A DNA stretch of 53,151 nt from an uncultured beta proteobacterium (GCA_903933915.1 CAIZLW010000012.1:1-53151), one strand, 5' to 3'; positions 1 to 10,908 are shown, counted from the stretch's first letter. A program made the numbers and translations. The notes: a model not told the origin generated them from the letters alone.

Positions 1-1572
1 ATTTTCGGCGTTACCACACAGGTTTCCTCGTCTTACATCATCCTGTTTGTCTGCTTTGCCGCTTTTCTGCAGGTGTCCAAGGTTGGTGATTACATCAATG
101 ACCTGTGCAACGCCATGTTCGGCTGGGCGCGCGGCGGTCCGGCGAAGGCTGCGGTCGCTTCCGGCATCCTGTTCGGATCGATTTCGGGCTCAGCCGTGGC
201 GAATGTGGTGGCTTCGGGCATGGTGACCATCCCGATGATGCGCAAGGTGGGCTATGACAAGCCCACTGCGGCCGCCATCGAGGCGACTTCATCCACGGGC
301 GGACAGATTACACCGCCGGTATTGGGGGCAGGCGCATTCCTGATGGCCGAAATCACCGGCATTCCATACAGCGAAATCGCACTCGCAGCGGTGATTCCAG
401 CCTTGCTGTTTTACATCGCCTGCTGGATTCACGTCGATCTGCATGCGATCAGGCTGGGGCTGCGCGGCCTGCGCAAGGATGAGCTGCCGCCATTGTTTGA
501 AATGCTGAAGCGCCTGTATCTGTTTTCGCCGATTGTCGTGCTGGTCTGGGGGTTGCTGGCGGGTTATTCGCCATTCCGGGCGGGCGGGCTGGGCATCCTG
601 ACGGCGCTGATCGTCGGTTGGATGGCGATACGATTTGGTGATCTTGAGTTGCGTCCGGATTCGCAGGCGCCGATCCGGCCCGGATTGGCTTTTGCGACGG
701 CTTTGCTGGTCAGGATTCTTTCGCTGGTGGCGCTCGGTGCTGTTGCCGGACTGGTCATTTTTTATATACCGGGAATGCTCAAGAGTGTTGCTGGCGAGTG
801 GGCGGGGATGGGAGTTGGTTTCGCCCTGCTTGTTGTGCTGACGGTAATGTTTGGCTGGCGCAAGACGCTGGAAGGACTCAACCTTGCCGCGCGTGACACC
901 GTCCAGTTGGTGGCGGTCTGTGCCTGCGCCGGCATCATTGTTGGTGTGGTGGCGCTGACCGGTATCGGCGGACGTTTTTCCGAATTGATTCTGGGCATCG
1001 CGGGGACCAGTCAACTGATCGCGATGATTTTTGCCGCCGGTGTGGCCTTGATCCTCGGGATGGGCATGCCGACCACGGCGGCCTATGCCATTGCTGCGGC
1101 AGTGATTGCGCCCGGCCTGACCAAGATCGGCGTGGCGCCGCTGGTGGCCCATCTGTTCATCTTTTACTTTGCGGTGATTTCAGCGATTACGCCGCCGGTT
1201 GCGCTGGCCTCGTTTGCCGCTGCCGGCATGTGCAATGCCGATCCCTGGAAAACCTCATGGATCGCACTGAAAATGGGCCTGGCGACCTTCCTGGTGCCGT
1301 TCATGTTTTATTACAGTCCCTTGCTGTTGCTCAAAGGCAATCCCTTTGACATTGCCCAGGCCTTCATCACGGCGTCGGTTGGGGTATGGTTTCTGGCCGG
1401 GTCCACCGAAGGCTGGTTTGGCGGCAAACTCGCCATGCCCTTGCGTGTGGTGATGTTCTTTGCTGCGCTGTGCCTGATTCATCCGGGCACGATTACGGAC
1501 GTGTTCGGGCTGGCGGTCGGGGTACCTATTTATCTCTGGCAGCGGATGCGACTGCGTGCCGCTGCGGCCTAG
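1..1572 (+). CDS. TRAP transporter fused permease subunit (3' part)
   Basis: The reading frame is open from base 1, so the gene starts upstream of the window; the GTG at 73 is only an internal codon. The visible part (about 523 residues) is almost entirely hydrophobic, with many predicted membrane helices. It contains DctM-type signatures: the SGSAVANVVASG and STGGQITPPVLGAGAF region and the later GMGMPTTAAY motif. This is the large membrane subunit of a tripartite ATP-independent periplasmic transporter, of the fused small-plus-large type usually partnered with a TAXI receptor. It would use an ion gradient to import a carboxylate-like solute; the substrate cannot be read from the sequence. 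No receptor gene is visible downstream, so it should lie upstream. The family call is firm. Confidence 0.9.
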   Translation: MFGVTTQVSSSYIILFVCFAAFLQVSKVGDYINDLCNAMFGWARGGPAKAAVASGILFGSISGSAVANVVASGMVTIPMMRKVGYDKPTAAAIEATSSTGGQITPPVLGAGAFLMAEITGIPYSEIALAAVIPALLFYIACWIHVDLHAIRLGLRGLRKDELPPLFEMLKRLYLFSPIVVLVWGLLAGYSPFRAGGLGILTALIVGWMAIRFGDLELRPDSQAPIRPGLAFATALLVRILSLVALGAVAGLVIFYIPGMLKSVAGEWAGMGVGFALLVVLTVMFGWRKTLEGLNLAARDTVQLVAVCACAGIIVGVVALTGIGGRFSELILGIAGTSQLIAMIFAAGVALILGMGMPTTAAYAIAAAVIAPGLTKIGVAPLVAHLFIFYFAVISAITPPVALASFAAAGMCNADPWKTSWIALKMGLATFLVPFMFYYSPLLLLKGNPFDIAQAFITASVGVWFLAGSTEGWFGGKLAMPLRVVMFFAALCLIHPGTITDVFGLAVGVPIYLWQRMRLRAAAA

Positions 1573-1625
1573 GAATTCCCGGCTGCGCCCGTCCCTGAGC
1601 CGGTAATTCCGCCAAAGTCCTTGTT

Positions 1626-1637
1626 TTTACCGGTAAA
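1626..1637. other. 12-bp perfect palindrome in the ndk upstream region
   Basis: TTTACCGGTAAA is a perfect palindrome in the 147-base gap between the TRAP permease and ndk. The core CCGGTAA recurs at about 1600 and 1642, giving three copies within 50 bases. It may be a regulator site for ndk or part of the transporter's transcription end. No regulator can be named. Confidence 0.35.
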
Positions 1638-1719
1638 TCTGCCGGTAAGTGTCTTTTATTCAAGGCGTTATCGTGCTATTCTTCCGGGTTATTTCAAACT
1701 CTGGAAGTAGGGGATTTTC

Positions 1720-2145
1720 ATGGCTGTCGAACGCACGCTTTCCATCATCAAACCCGATGCCGTTGCCAAAAACGTGATCGGTCAGATTTACTCCCGTTTT
1801 GAGGGCGCCGGGCTGCGTATTGTTGCCGCCCGCATGACCCAGTTGTCCAAAGCTCAGGCCGAGGGTTTTTATGCGGTGCACAAAGAGCGCCCTTTCTTCG
1901 GCGAACTCGTTGCATTCATGATTTCCGGCCCGGTGATGATCCAGGTGCTGGAAGGCGAAAACGCGATGCAGAAAAATCGCGACCTGATGGGCGCCACGGA
2001 TCCGAAGAAGGCTGATAAAGGCACGATCCGTGCTGATTTCGCCGACAGCATTGACGCGAACGCCGTGCACGGTTCCGATTCCGCGCAAAACGCGGCGATC
2101 GAGATCGCCTACTTTTTCCCCGCGCTCGAAGTGCATTCGCGCTGA
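1720..2145 (+). CDS. ndk: Nucleoside diphosphate kinase
   Basis: A 141-residue cytoplasmic enzyme that transfers the gamma phosphate of ATP to other (deoxy)nucleoside diphosphates through a phosphohistidine. It has the normal family length. The N-terminal [12 protein letters not shown] strand and the active-site motif NAVHGSDS, with catalytic His117, are intact. It stands first in a plus-strand run with rlmN 27 bases downstream, the usual betaproteobacterial order. The start follows a purine-rich stretch (GGAAGTAGGGG) about ten bases upstream. Confidence 0.98.
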   Translation: MAVERTLSIIKPDAVAKNVIGQIYSRFEGAGLRIVAARMTQLSKAQAEGFYAVHKERPFFGELVAFMISGPVMIQVLEGENAMQKNRDLMGATDPKKADKGTIRADFADSIDANAVHGSDSAQNAAIEIAYFFPALEVHSR

Positions 2146-2172
2146 GCGGCTTGCAGAACAACCGGGCTGCCA

Positions 2173-3306
2173 ATGTCGTCCAATCTGCTGGGGCTTAACC
2201 GCGCGCAGTTTCAGGTGTGGTGCGAGGAACGCGGAGAGAAGCCGTTTCGCGCCCGGCAGATGATGCGCTGGATGCACCAATCGGGCATCAATGATTTTGC
2301 GCTGATGTCCGATGTCTCTCGCGATTTCCGCGAGCAACTGTCGGCCTGCGCGGTGATCGAGGCGCCGCCGGTGTTGAAAGACACCACGGCGCCTGACGGC
2401 ACCCGTAAATGGCTTTTTGATGTCGGCACCGGCAATGCGATCGAAGCCGTCTACATTCCCGAAGGGGATGCTGAGGATGAGCCGGCAGCCGAGGGTGCGC
2501 CTGCTGCGCGTCGTTATCGCGGCACCTTGTGCATCTCTTCACAGGCGGGCTGCGCGCTGGAGTGTTCGTTCTGTTCGACCGGGCGCCAGGGATTCAACCG
2601 TAACCTGACCACCGCTGAAATCGTCGGTCAACTGTGGCATGCCAGCCGCAGTCTGTCGGCGGCAACCGGCATGGAGCGGCCGATCACCAATGTGGTGATG
2701 ATGGGTATGGGCGAGCCGCTGGCGAATTTCGACAACGTCGTGCCGGCGATGCAGTTGATGCTGGATGACCATGCCTACGGCATTTCCCGGCGCCGTCTGA
2801 CGCTGTCCACCTCGGGCATTGTTCCCGCGATGGATCGTCTGCGTGATGCCTGCCCGGTGGCGCTGGCGGTTTCACTGCATGCGCCCAACGACGCGTTGCG
2901 CGACGAACTGGTTCCGATCAACCGTAAGTATCCGATCAAGGAACTGATGGCGGCCTGTGTGCGCTATATCGAGAAGGCGCCGCGCGATTTCGTCACTTTT
3001 GAATATGTATTGCTTGCCGGAATCAATGACAGCGTCGCGCAGGCGCGCGAACTGGTGCGGACAGTGAAGCCGGTGCCCTGCAAGATCAATCTGATTCCGT
3101 TCAACCCGTTTCCGGATTCCGGTTATGAGCGCAGTGCGGCCCCGGCCATTGCCGCGTTCCGCGACGTGCTGCACCAGGCCGGCCTGACGACCACCGTGCG
3201 CAGAACACGCGGCGATACGATTGATGCGGCCTGCGGCCAGTTGGCCGGTCAGGTCCGTGACAAGACCCGGCGCGTACAGCGACGCCTGGAGGAGAGCGGA
3301 ACATGA
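2173..3306 (+). CDS. rlmN: Dual-specificity 23S rRNA A2503 / tRNA A37 C2-methyltransferase
   Basis: A radical-SAM methyltransferase of 377 residues. The Fe-S cluster motif C-x3-C-x2-C is at Cys127, Cys131 and Cys134, and a C-terminal Cys354 in [11 protein letters not shown] matches the methyl-carrying cysteine of the family. The [12 protein letters not shown] motif is also present. RlmN makes 2-methyladenosine in the peptidyl-transferase centre of 23S rRNA and in some tRNAs. An acidic, Ala/Pro-rich insert at about residues 98-112 is slightly unusual. The stop overlaps the pilW start by four bases (ATGA), suggesting translational coupling. Confidence 0.97.
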   Translation: MSSNLLGLNRAQFQVWCEERGEKPFRARQMMRWMHQSGINDFALMSDVSRDFREQLSACAVIEAPPVLKDTTAPDGTRKWLFDVGTGNAIEAVYIPEGDAEDEPAAEGAPAARRYRGTLCISSQAGCALECSFCSTGRQGFNRNLTTAEIVGQLWHASRSLSAATGMERPITNVVMMGMGEPLANFDNVVPAMQLMLDDHAYGISRRRLTLSTSGIVPAMDRLRDACPVALAVSLHAPNDALRDELVPINRKYPIKELMAACVRYIEKAPRDFVTFEYVLLAGINDSVAQARELVRTVKPVPCKINLIPFNPFPDSGYERSAAPAIAAFRDVLHQAGLTTTVRRTRGDTIDAACGQLAGQVRDKTRRVQRRLEESGT

Positions 3307-4121
3307 CTCGAGAGGCAAAAAAGATGAGCATGCGCGCACTGAGTTTTACGGTATGGCTGGGCATTGCGGCGCTGTTTGCCGGTTGCGCAGGCACCGGACA
3401 GGAGTCGAATGATTTGCAGCCGTCCGTCAATACCACCGGCAACGAAAGCGACGCGCGCAACCGTGCGCGCATTCATACCGAACTGGCGGCAGGTTATTTC
3501 GAGCTTGGCAATATCGGCGTCGCGCTTGAGGAAGTACGGATTGCGGAACAGTCGGATTCATCCTATGCGCCGATTTACAACGTCGCCGCGCTGGTCTACG
3601 CCGCGCTGAAGGACGATCGCCGGGCGGAAGAAAGCTTCAACCGCGCGTTGCGGCTTGCCCCGGGTGACTCCGATGCCAACAACAATTACGGCATGTTCTT
3701 GTGTCAGCGCAAACGCGAAGCGGAAGGCATCAAATACCTGCTCACGGCAGTGCAGAATCCGCTGTATCTGAATCCCGAGCGTTCGCTGACCAATGCCGGC
3801 GTCTGCGCGCGCCTTCGTGGCGACACGGCCGCAGCGCAGGAGTATTTCCAGCGTGCGGTGACGATCAGGCCCAACCAGGCCCAGGCGCTGTACCAGCTCG
3901 CTGACCTGGCTTATGCTTCAGCCAATTACGCAGCGGCGCAAGGATACCTGCGCCGTCTTGCCCAGGCCGCTCAGGCCAATGCCGAAGTGCTGTGGCTGGC
4001 GGTACGTGTGGAGCGCCGTATGGGCAATGCCGTCGGTGAAGCCAGTTATACGCAACAATTGCGCAAGAATTTTCCAGAATCCAAAGAGGCGGCTGCCCTG
4101 CAGGCGGGCCGGTTTGAATGA
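3303..4121 (+). CDS. pilW: Type IV pilus biogenesis/stability lipoprotein PilW (TPR protein)
   Basis: A 272-residue outer-membrane pilotin-type lipoprotein. A short basic N-terminus and hydrophobic stretch end in a lipobox, LFAGC, with lipidated Cys28. Tetratricopeptide repeats fill most of the remainder, with typical A-x-Y-x-L-G-x-A spacing from about residue 55. PilW/PilF proteins pilot the secretin PilQ to the outer membrane. The start at 3303 has a strong GGAGGAG site at 3289-3295 and overlaps rlmN; an in-frame ATG at 3324 would also leave a complete signal peptide. Placement between rlmN and rodZ matches the family's usual locus. No other pilus genes are in the window. Confidence 0.9.
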   Translation: MTREAKKMSMRALSFTVWLGIAALFAGCAGTGQESNDLQPSVNTTGNESDARNRARIHTELAAGYFELGNIGVALEEVRIAEQSDSSYAPIYNVAALVYAALKDDRRAEESFNRALRLAPGDSDANNNYGMFLCQRKREAEGIKYLLTAVQNPLYLNPERSLTNAGVCARLRGDTAAAQEYFQRAVTIRPNQAQALYQLADLAYASANYAAAQGYLRRLAQAAQANAEVLWLAVRVERRMGNAVGEASYTQQLRKNFPESKEAAALQAGRFE

Positions 4122-5026
4122 GCGAGGCTGATACGCCGGTTGAATCTGCGGTTCCCGCGCCCGAGTCCACCGCGGCGTTGCGCCCTGGCCGTGCGCTGGC
4201 TGAGGCCCGGACTCGCCGTAATCAGACCATTGCCGAGGTTGCCCAGCAGCTGAAGCTGTCGTCGACGCAGGTTGAGGCGTTGGAGGCGGAAGACTACGCG
4301 CACTTGCCGGGACCGGTGTTCGTTCGCGGCTTTGTGCGCAATTACGCGCGTCTGATGGATCTGGATGGCGAAGCGCTGGTTGCCGGACTGACGATGCCGC
4401 AGGACCCGCTGGCTACCGGTGCCGCGATACCGCACTCGCACAACATTCCGTTTCCTGACGGTCGCGGACCACGCTGGCCCATCTATGTCGCGTTGATTGC
4501 GGTGCTGGCGGCCATTGTGGTGTTGTTCGAGTTCATTTATTCATCGTCTCCCGCTGCCGTGTCGACGGCACCAAAAGCGGAAGAGTCCGCTGCGGCTGCT
4601 GCGGCGCCGGCTTTACCTGCTGCGCGATTGCCGATTCAGGCGGATGGATCTGCGCAGGCGCTAACCGTGCCTGTGGCGGAGCCCGTTCAACCCGCTGCCG
4701 CACCTGCGCCCGTACCGGCACCGGCACCGGCACCGGCACCGGCACCAGCACCGGCACCAGCACCAGCGCCTGCGGCAAAGCGGGCGGGTGTTGTTGAAGT
4801 GAAAATGGTGTTCGACACGCAATCCTGGGTTGAGGTGCGCGACCGGGAAGACCGCATCGTATTTTCGCAACTCAATCCGGCAGGGGCGGTGCAGATTGTG
4901 CAGGGACTGCCGCCGCTGAACGTGGTGATCGGTAATGCCAGCGGCGTGCGCGTGACTTACAACGGACGCCAGGTGGATCTGGCGCCGCACACCAAGATCG
5001 AAGTCGCGCGGTTGACTCTGGAATGA
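4118..5026 (+). CDS. rodZ: RodZ-like cytoskeletal protein (HTH domain, membrane helix, DUF4115)
   Basis: A bitopic membrane protein of 302 residues. Residues 21-90 form a cytoplasmic helix-turn-helix domain ([20 protein letters not shown]), the part that binds MreB in RodZ. Residues 119-141 form one membrane helix. A periplasmic Pro/Ala-rich linker covers about 193-219, and a C-terminal beta domain of the DUF4115 type follows. RodZ couples MreB to the elongation machinery. It overlaps pilW by ATGA and precedes ispG by seven bases, as in many proteobacteria. The linker is encoded by a hexanucleotide repeat that could vary in length. Confidence 0.88.
   Translation: MSEADTPVESAVPAPESTAALRPGRALAEARTRRNQTIAEVAQQLKLSSTQVEALEAEDYAHLPGPVFVRGFVRNYARLMDLDGEALVAGLTMPQDPLATGAAIPHSHNIPFPDGRGPRWPIYVALIAVLAAIVVLFEFIYSSSPAAVSTAPKAEESAAAAAAPALPAARLPIQADGSAQALTVPVAEPVQPAAAPAPVPAPAPAPAPAPAPAPAPAPAAKRAGVVEVKMVFDTQSWVEVRDREDRIVFSQLNPAGAVQIVQGLPPLNVVIGNASGVRVTYNGRQVDLAPHTKIEVARLTLE
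4714..4767 (+). repeat. Hexanucleotide tandem repeat encoding a Pro-Ala linker
   Basis: Nine consecutive copies of ACCRGC (six ACCGGC, three ACCAGC) encode the alternating Pro-Ala spacer of RodZ. Because the unit is six bases, gain or loss of copies keeps frame and only changes linker length by two residues per copy. Confidence 0.9.
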
Positions 5027-5033
5027 TGCTGCG

Positions 5034-6305
5034 ATGACTACGTGTCTGCCATCCCATGGTCCGGCGGCCCGCCGGCGCAGCGTCGGTGTGACCGTCGGCG
5101 ATGTGGTTGTCGGCGGCGGTGCGCCGATCGTGGTGCAGTCGATGACGAATACCGATACAGCCGATATCGCCGGCACAGTCGAGCAGGTGGCCGCATTGGC
5201 GCGCGCCGGCTCCGAGATCGTTCGTGTGACGGTGAATAACGCAGAAGCCGCGGCCGCGGTTCCGATGATCCGCGAGCAGCTCGACAAACGCGGCGTCAAT
5301 GTGCCGCTGGTGGGCGACTTTCATTTCAACGGCCACCGCCTGCTGACGCAGCACCCGGCCTGCGCCGAGGCGCTGGCCAAACTGCGCATCAATCCGGGAA
5401 ACGTCGGCAAGGGCGCGAAGCGCGATCAGCAGTTCGCGACCATGATTGATTTTGCCTGCCGGCTGAACAAGCCGGTACGTATCGGCGTCAACTGGGGCAG
5501 TCTTGACCAGGAACTGCTGGCGCGCCTGATGGACGAAAACGGCCGGCTGCCGCAACCGCGCGATGCGACCGTGGTGATGCGTGATGCACTGGTCACTTCG
5601 GCGCTGGAAAGTGCGCGGCAGGCTGAGGCTCTGGGATTGCCGCATGACCGCATTGCGCTGTCATGCAAGGTCAGCGGCGTGCAGGATCTGATCGCGGTTT
5701 ACCGCGACCTTGCGACGCGTTGCGACTATCCGCTGCATCTCGGGCTGACCGAGGCCGGCATGGGTTCCAAAGGCATTGTCGCTTCGACGGCGGCGATGGC
5801 GGTGCTGTTGCAGGAAGGCATCGGCGACACCGTTCGCGTTTCGCTGACCCCCGAGCCGGGCGGCGATCGTACGCGTGAAGTGATCGTTGCGCAGGAATTG
5901 CTGCAGACGATGGGTCTGCGCTCGTTTGCGCCGCTGGTGATTGCCTGTCCGGGTTGCGGGCGCACGACGAGCACGGTGTTCCAGGAACTGGCCGACCGCA
6001 TCCAGGGTTATTTGCGCGCGCAGATGCCGGAATGGCGCGGCCGTTATCCCGGTGTCGAGAACATGCATGTCGCAGTGATGGGTTGCGTGGTCAACGGACC
6101 CGGCGAGAGCAAACAGGCCAATATCGGCATCAGCCTGCCGGGTTCCGGCGAGACGCCGGTGGCGCCGGTGTTTGTCGATGGTGTAAAAACGGTGACGCTG
6201 AAGGGTGACCGGATCGCCGAAGAATTCCAGCGTATCGTCGATCAGTACGTGCGCGATCATTACGGTTCTGCCGAAGCATTGGCGGTGGCTGCGGCCGCGC
6301 GCTGA
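5034..6305 (+). CDS. ispG: (E)-4-hydroxy-3-methylbut-2-enyl-diphosphate synthase
   Basis: A 423-residue cytoplasmic iron-sulfur enzyme of the methylerythritol phosphate pathway to isoprenoids. It reductively opens the cyclic diphosphate MEcPP to HMBPP. The three 4Fe-4S ligands are visible: Cys305 and Cys308 in ACPGCGR, and Cys351 in [11 protein letters not shown]-terminal TIM-barrel landmarks ([11 protein letters not shown] and DFHFNG) are intact. The length is at the upper end for the short bacterial form. It lies in the rodZ-ispG-hisS order conserved in proteobacteria. Confidence 0.98.
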   Translation: MTTCLPSHGPAARRRSVGVTVGDVVVGGGAPIVVQSMTNTDTADIAGTVEQVAALARAGSEIVRVTVNNAEAAAAVPMIREQLDKRGVNVPLVGDFHFNGHRLLTQHPACAEALAKLRINPGNVGKGAKRDQQFATMIDFACRLNKPVRIGVNWGSLDQELLARLMDENGRLPQPRDATVVMRDALVTSALESARQAEALGLPHDRIALSCKVSGVQDLIAVYRDLATRCDYPLHLGLTEAGMGSKGIVASTAAMAVLLQEGIGDTVRVSLTPEPGGDRTREVIVAQELLQTMGLRSFAPLVIACPGCGRTTSTVFQELADRIQGYLRAQMPEWRGRYPGVENMHVAVMGCVVNGPGESKQANIGISLPGSGETPVAPVFVDGVKTVTLKGDRIAEEFQRIVDQYVRDHYGSAEALAVAAAAR

Positions 6306-6325
6306 ACGGACGGGATTTCAGGACA

Positions 6326-7603
6326 ATGGCCAACAAGGTGCAGGGCGTACGCGGCATGAATGACGTGCTGCCCGACGACGCGCGTTTCTGGGCGTTTTTC
6401 GACACTACGGTGCAGCGCTGGTTGCATGCCTACGGCTACCGCGAGATCCGCATGCCCATTCTTGAGCGCACAGAGCTGTTCGTGCGCTCAATCGGCGAGG
6501 TTACCGACATTGTCGAGAAGGAGATGTACACCTTCACCGACGAGTTGAACGGCGAACAGCTGACGCTGCGTCCCGAAGGAACGGCGTCTTGCGTGCGCGC
6601 GGTGATCGAGCACAACCTGCTGTATCCAGGTCCGCAACGGCTGTGGTACCGCGGGCCGATGTTTCGCCATGAGCGGCCGCAGAAGGGGCGTTACCGCCAG
6701 TTTCATCAGGTCGGTGTCGAGGCCCTGGGTTTTGCCGGGCCGGACATCGACGCTGAACACATCCTGATGTGTGCACGCCTGTGGCAGGACCTCGGGTTGG
6801 ACGGCATCACGCTGGAGCTGAATTCCCTGGGTTCGGCTGAAGCGCGCGCGCGGTACCGCACGAAGCTGGTGGCTTATCTGGAAAGCCGGGTCGGTGAACT
6901 CGACGAGGACGCAAAGCGGCGCATGCACAGCAACCCGCTGCGCGTGCTCGACAGCAAGAATCCGGCGATGCAGACCGTGATTGAAGCGGCACCGCAACTG
7001 GCGGATGATCTGGATGATGAATCCGCGCAGGCCTTTGCCGCCCTGCAAGGGTCGTTGCGGGCGGCCGGGCTGGCGTTTCGCATCAATCCGCGCCTGGTGC
7101 GCGGGCTGGACTATTACAATGGCACCGTTTTCGAATGGGTGACCGACCGGCTGGGCGCGCAGGGCACGGTGTGCGCAGGCGGCCGTTATGACGGATTGAT
7201 TGAACAGATCGGCGGTAAACCGGCGCCGGCCTGCGGCTTCGCCATGGGGGTCGAGCGCCTGCTGGCTTTGCTGGTCGATGGCGGCGCCGCAGTTCCGGAA
7301 GCCGTGGCTGATGCCTATATTGTTCGCCAGGGTGATGCGGCGATGGCTTTCGGCGAACAGATGGCCGAGCGCATGCGTGATGCCGACCTTGCGGTCATCC
7401 TGCATTGCGGCGGCGGCAGCTTCAAGTCGCAGATGAAAAAAGCCGACGGCAGCGGCGCCCGGTTTGCGGTGATCATCGGTGACGATGAAGCGCAGGCTGG
7501 CATGTTGACGGTGAAATCGCTGAGGGTAGAGCAGGATGAGATGCGGCGGGAACAGGTGCGCGTTTCGCTGTCGGAAGCGTGCGAGATTATAAAAACTAGG
7601 TAA
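6326..7603 (+). CDS. hisS: Histidyl-tRNA synthetase
   Basis: A 425-residue class II aminoacyl-tRNA synthetase, close to the E. coli length. Family motifs are present: the [15 protein letters not shown] region, [11 protein letters not shown], the motif 2 loop [22 protein letters not shown], the histidine-specific [12 protein letters not shown], and GGRYDGL followed by [10 protein letters not shown] (motif 3). A C-terminal anticodon-binding domain ends the protein. It charges tRNA-His and is a true synthetase, unlike the related HisZ encoded at 14825. The next gene begins four bases after the stop. Confidence 0.98.
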   Translation: MANKVQGVRGMNDVLPDDARFWAFFDTTVQRWLHAYGYREIRMPILERTELFVRSIGEVTDIVEKEMYTFTDELNGEQLTLRPEGTASCVRAVIEHNLLYPGPQRLWYRGPMFRHERPQKGRYRQFHQVGVEALGFAGPDIDAEHILMCARLWQDLGLDGITLELNSLGSAEARARYRTKLVAYLESRVGELDEDAKRRMHSNPLRVLDSKNPAMQTVIEAAPQLADDLDDESAQAFAALQGSLRAAGLAFRINPRLVRGLDYYNGTVFEWVTDRLGAQGTVCAGGRYDGLIEQIGGKPAPACGFAMGVERLLALLVDGGAAVPEAVADAYIVRQGDAAMAFGEQMAERMRDADLAVILHCGGGSFKSQMKKADGSGARFAVIIGDDEAQAGMLTVKSLRVEQDEMRREQVRVSLSEACEIIKTR

Positions 7604-7607
7604 ATCA

Positions 7608-8243
7608 ATGGCTTACGATCTAGAAGAGCAGGAACAGCTGGCGGCAATCAAATCTTGGTGGTCGCAATACGGCAAATTGGTCATGGTGACCGTCGTCGCA
7701 GCCTTGCTGGTCGTCGGCGGCATCCGCGGCTGGTACTACTACCGCAATACGCAGGCCGCTTCAGCGCTGACATTGTTCGATCAGATGCAACGCGCGGAAC
7801 GCGCCAGCGATCAGAAGAAAGTCCGCGATATTGCCGCGCAGATTGTCGACAAATATGCGTCGACGCAATATGCAACGCTGGCTTCGCTGGCGGCTGCGAA
7901 AAGCAATTTCGATACCGGCGATCTTCCGGCGGCGAAAACCCAGTTGCAGTGGGTGATCGATAACGGCAAGGAGGCGGAGGCGCGTGATGTGGCGCGGCTG
8001 CGGCTCGCAAGGGTGCTGCTCGACGAGAAAAATCCGGCCGAGGCGCTGAAGCTGCTCGAGACTAAGCACGGTGACAGCTTTGCCGGACTTTATGCCGACG
8101 TCAAAGGCGATGCGCTGCTTGCCAGCGGCAAACGCGCCGAAGCGCATGCGGCCTATCAGGTTGCGCTGGAGAAGAGCGACGCCGCGAGTCCGACACGCCA
8201 GATCGTCCAGCTGAAACTCGATGCATTGGGCGAGACCAAGTAA
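7608..8243 (+). CDS. yfgM: YfgM-like TPR membrane protein, ancillary SecYEG partner
   Basis: A protein of 211 residues with a short cytoplasmic N-terminus (MAYDLEEQEQL), one membrane helix at about 24-43, and a periplasmic tail of alpha-helical TPR-like repeats. This architecture and the location between hisS and bamB define the YfgM (DUF2133) family. YfgM associates with SecYEG and the chaperone PpiD at the inner membrane. Its stop overlaps the bamB start by one base, so the two are co-translated. Confidence 0.88.
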   Translation: MAYDLEEQEQLAAIKSWWSQYGKLVMVTVVAALLVVGGIRGWYYYRNTQAASALTLFDQMQRAERASDQKKVRDIAAQIVDKYASTQYATLASLAAAKSNFDTGDLPAAKTQLQWVIDNGKEAEARDVARLRLARVLLDEKNPAEALKLLETKHGDSFAGLYADVKGDALLASGKRAEAHAAYQVALEKSDAASPTRQIVQLKLDALGETK

Positions 8244-9394
8244 TGCGCTATCTGTCGCTGCTCGCCGCTGTCCTGCTGTTGCAGGGATGCCAGACCGTAT
8301 CCGACACCTATGACGGCTGGTTCGGCTCCGGAACCAAGCAGAAGGCGGCGGAACTGGTGAAATTCGAGGCGCGCGCCGCGATGCGCGTCGTCTGGCAGGC
8401 CAGCGTAGGCAGTGCGCAGAACAGAGGGTTTTATCCGGCGACGATTGGAAACACCGTTTATGCCGGTGGCGCTTCCGGCCAGATCGCCGGTTTTAACGCC
8501 AACACCGGTGCGCAACTACTGCGGTTCGAAGCCGGTACGCCGTTGTCCGGTGGTGTGGGCTTCGGTTCGGGATTGATCGTGGTCGGCACCGCACGCGGTG
8601 AGGTGCTGGCTTTTGAGCCCACCGGCAAGCCCGTCTGGAAGGTGCAACTGACCGGCGAGGTGCTGTCGCCGCCGGCCGGCGCCGAAGGCTTGATTGTGGT
8701 CAGGACCGGAGACGGCCGCATTTATGGTTTGAATGCCGCGGATGGCAAACAGCGCTGGGTCTATCAGCGTGCCTTGCCGCCGCTGGCCGTGCGCAGTTAC
8801 GCCGGCATCGTGGTGGACCGCGGTGCGGTGTTTGCCGGATTTCCCGGTGGTCGCCTGGTGGCGATTGCGCTGCAGAACGGCAATGTCGGATGGGAATCCG
8901 TCGTCGCTTTGCCCAAGGGTACTACCGAACTGGAGCGTGTAACCGATGTGACGAGTTTCCCGGTGCTGGATGGTGCGCAGGTCTGCGCCGTGGCTTTCCA
9001 GGGAAGAGTTGCCTGTTTTGACGCGCAGCGCGGCGAGACGATGTGGGCGCGGGATGTCTCAAGCATTGCCGGCATGGGCATGGATGCGCGCAATGTGTAT
9101 GTCACCGATGAACGCGGCGCGGTGCAGGCTTATGACCGCCGCGCCGGCTCGGGTCTTTGGAAGCAGGATAAGCTGCAGGGCCGCTGGGCGACTGCGCCGC
9201 TGGCGCTGGGGCGTTACGTCATCGTTGGCGATTACCAGGGTTATGTGCATGTCATGTCGCGCGATGATGGCGCGTTCGTCGCGCGTATCGCGACTGACGG
9301 CAGCCCGATTCAGGTGCCGCCTGTCGCCATCGACCTGTCCACGCTCTTGGTGCAGACTCGCAATGGCGGGGTTTTTGCGATCAATATCCAGTAA
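8243..9394 (+). CDS. bamB: Outer membrane protein assembly factor BamB
   Basis: A 383-residue lipoprotein. The signal peptide (MRYLSLLAAVLLLQGC) ends in a lipobox with Cys16. The mature part is a beta propeller with repeated PQQ-type blades, for example YAGGASGQIAGFNANTG, VRTGDGRIYGLNAADGKQRW, and later blades ending in VFAINIQ. BamB is the scaffold lipoprotein of the BAM complex that folds beta-barrel proteins into the outer membrane. One likely client is the TpsB barrel encoded at 24999. The yfgM-bamB-der order is conserved. Confidence 0.95.
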   Translation: MRYLSLLAAVLLLQGCQTVSDTYDGWFGSGTKQKAAELVKFEARAAMRVVWQASVGSAQNRGFYPATIGNTVYAGGASGQIAGFNANTGAQLLRFEAGTPLSGGVGFGSGLIVVGTARGEVLAFEPTGKPVWKVQLTGEVLSPPAGAEGLIVVRTGDGRIYGLNAADGKQRWVYQRALPPLAVRSYAGIVVDRGAVFAGFPGGRLVAIALQNGNVGWESVVALPKGTTELERVTDVTSFPVLDGAQVCAVAFQGRVACFDAQRGETMWARDVSSIAGMGMDARNVYVTDERGAVQAYDRRAGSGLWKQDKLQGRWATAPLALGRYVIVGDYQGYVHVMSRDDGAFVARIATDGSPIQVPPVAIDLSTLLVQTRNGGVFAINIQ

Positions 9395-9500
9395 CAGCAG
9401 TCCGGTAACCGGGGATTGCTAACCGCGTCGCCGCCTTTGGCGCGTCGCACCGATTTTCAATAGGCCGCAGCGGTAATGCGGCATCAGCGGTATTTTTGAC

Positions 9501-10841
9501 ATGAAACCCACAGTCGTCATCGTCGGCAGACCCAACGTCGGTAAATCGACGTTGTTCAACCGGCTTACCCGCACCCGCGAAGCGATCGTGGTGGACTCTC
9601 CGGGTATTACCCGCGACCGTCATTACGGCGAAGGCCGTGTCGGCCCGAAATCCTATCTGGTGGTCGATACCGGCGGTTTCGAGCCGGTGGCCAAGGACGG
9701 CATTTATCACCAGATGGCGCGGCAGACGCGGCAGGCGGTGGATGAGGCCGATGTCGTGCTGTTCATTGTCGATGCCCGTGCCGGTTTGACCGCGCAGGAT
9801 CGCGAAATCGGCGAGGAACTGCGCCGCAGCGGCCGCAAGATCTGGATCATCGTCAACAAGGCGGAAGGCATGAATTCCGCAATGTCGACTGCCGAATTCC
9901 ATGCGCTGGGACTGGGTGAGCCGCTGGCGATCTCCGCGGCGCATGGTGAGTATGTCAGCGACCTGATGGATCTGGTGCTGGAGGAATTTTCGGCGCCTGA
10001 CCGCGATAAAGAGGATGAATCCAAGCATCCCAGGATCGCCATCGTCGGACGGCCTAATGTCGGCAAGTCGACGCTGGTCAATGCACTGCTCGGTGAAGAA
10101 CGGGTGGTGGTGTTTGACTTGCCGGGAACCACGCGCGATTCGATCTCCATCGAATTCGAGCGCGAAGGCAAGCGCTACACGCTGGTCGATACCGCCGGCA
10201 TGCGCAAGCGCGGCAAGGTTGACGAGGCGGTCGAGAAGTTTTCAGTGATCAAGACGCTGCAGTCGATTGCTGACGCCAACATCGCCATCCTGGTGCTGGA
10301 CGCGCGGCAGGAAATCTCCGAGCAGGATGCGCATATCGCCGGATTTATTCTGGAAGCCGGGCGCGCGCTAGTCGTCGCCGTCAATAAATGGGAAGGACTC
10401 GACGAAGGCGAGCGCGAGCAGATCAAGCGTGATGCTGCGCGCAAACTGAATTTCCTCAATTTCGCGCGCTTTCATTTTATTTCGGCGCTGGAGGGGCAGG
10501 GCATCGGTGCCTTGCTGCGTTCGGCGGACGAGGCTTACGCCGCAGCCATGGCCGAACTGGCGACGCCGCGGTTGACGCGGGCGTTGATGATGGCAGTCCA
10601 GCAGCAGCAACCCCCGCGTTCGGGCATGGTGCGGCCGAAGATGCGGTATGCCCATCAGGGCGGGTCCAATCCGCCGCGGATCATTGTTCACGGAACGGCG
10701 CTGGAGGGGGTCTCTGATTCCTACCGGCGTTATCTGGAACGATTCTTCCGCGACACGTTCAAACTCACAGGGACGCCGCTCAGAGTTGAGTTCAAGACCG
10801 GCCGGAATCCCTTTGCAAACCGCGCGGCCAAACGCAGCTAA
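9501..10841 (+). CDS. der: Ribosome biogenesis GTPase Der (EngA)
   Basis: A 446-residue protein with two tandem G domains, the diagnostic architecture. The first P-loop is [12 protein letters not shown] near residue 9 and the second, [12 protein letters not shown], is near residue 180; each is followed by a DTxG switch II motif. The NKAEG and NKWEG motifs are the base-specificity loops. A C-terminal KH-like domain and basic tail ([15 protein letters not shown]) bind rRNA. Der is essential for maturation of the 50S subunit. The 106-base gap before it holds a six-base-pair hairpin at 9464-9482 but no clear promoter. Confidence 0.98.
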   Translation: MKPTVVIVGRPNVGKSTLFNRLTRTREAIVVDSPGITRDRHYGEGRVGPKSYLVVDTGGFEPVAKDGIYHQMARQTRQAVDEADVVLFIVDARAGLTAQDREIGEELRRSGRKIWIIVNKAEGMNSAMSTAEFHALGLGEPLAISAAHGEYVSDLMDLVLEEFSAPDRDKEDESKHPRIAIVGRPNVGKSTLVNALLGEERVVVFDLPGTTRDSISIEFEREGKRYTLVDTAGMRKRGKVDEAVEKFSVIKTLQSIADANIAILVLDARQEISEQDAHIAGFILEAGRALVVAVNKWEGLDEGEREQIKRDAARKLNFLNFARFHFISALEGQGIGALLRSADEAYAAAMAELATPRLTRALMMAVQQQQPPRSGMVRPKMRYAHQGGSNPPRIIVHGTALEGVSDSYRRYLERFFRDTFKLTGTPLRVEFKTGRNPFANRAAKRS

Positions 10842-10908
10842 CTCTATGGCCAGACGGGAAAAATTAGGCTAGAGTGATTGTTCGAATAACTAAAACTAAG
10901 AGGGTACC

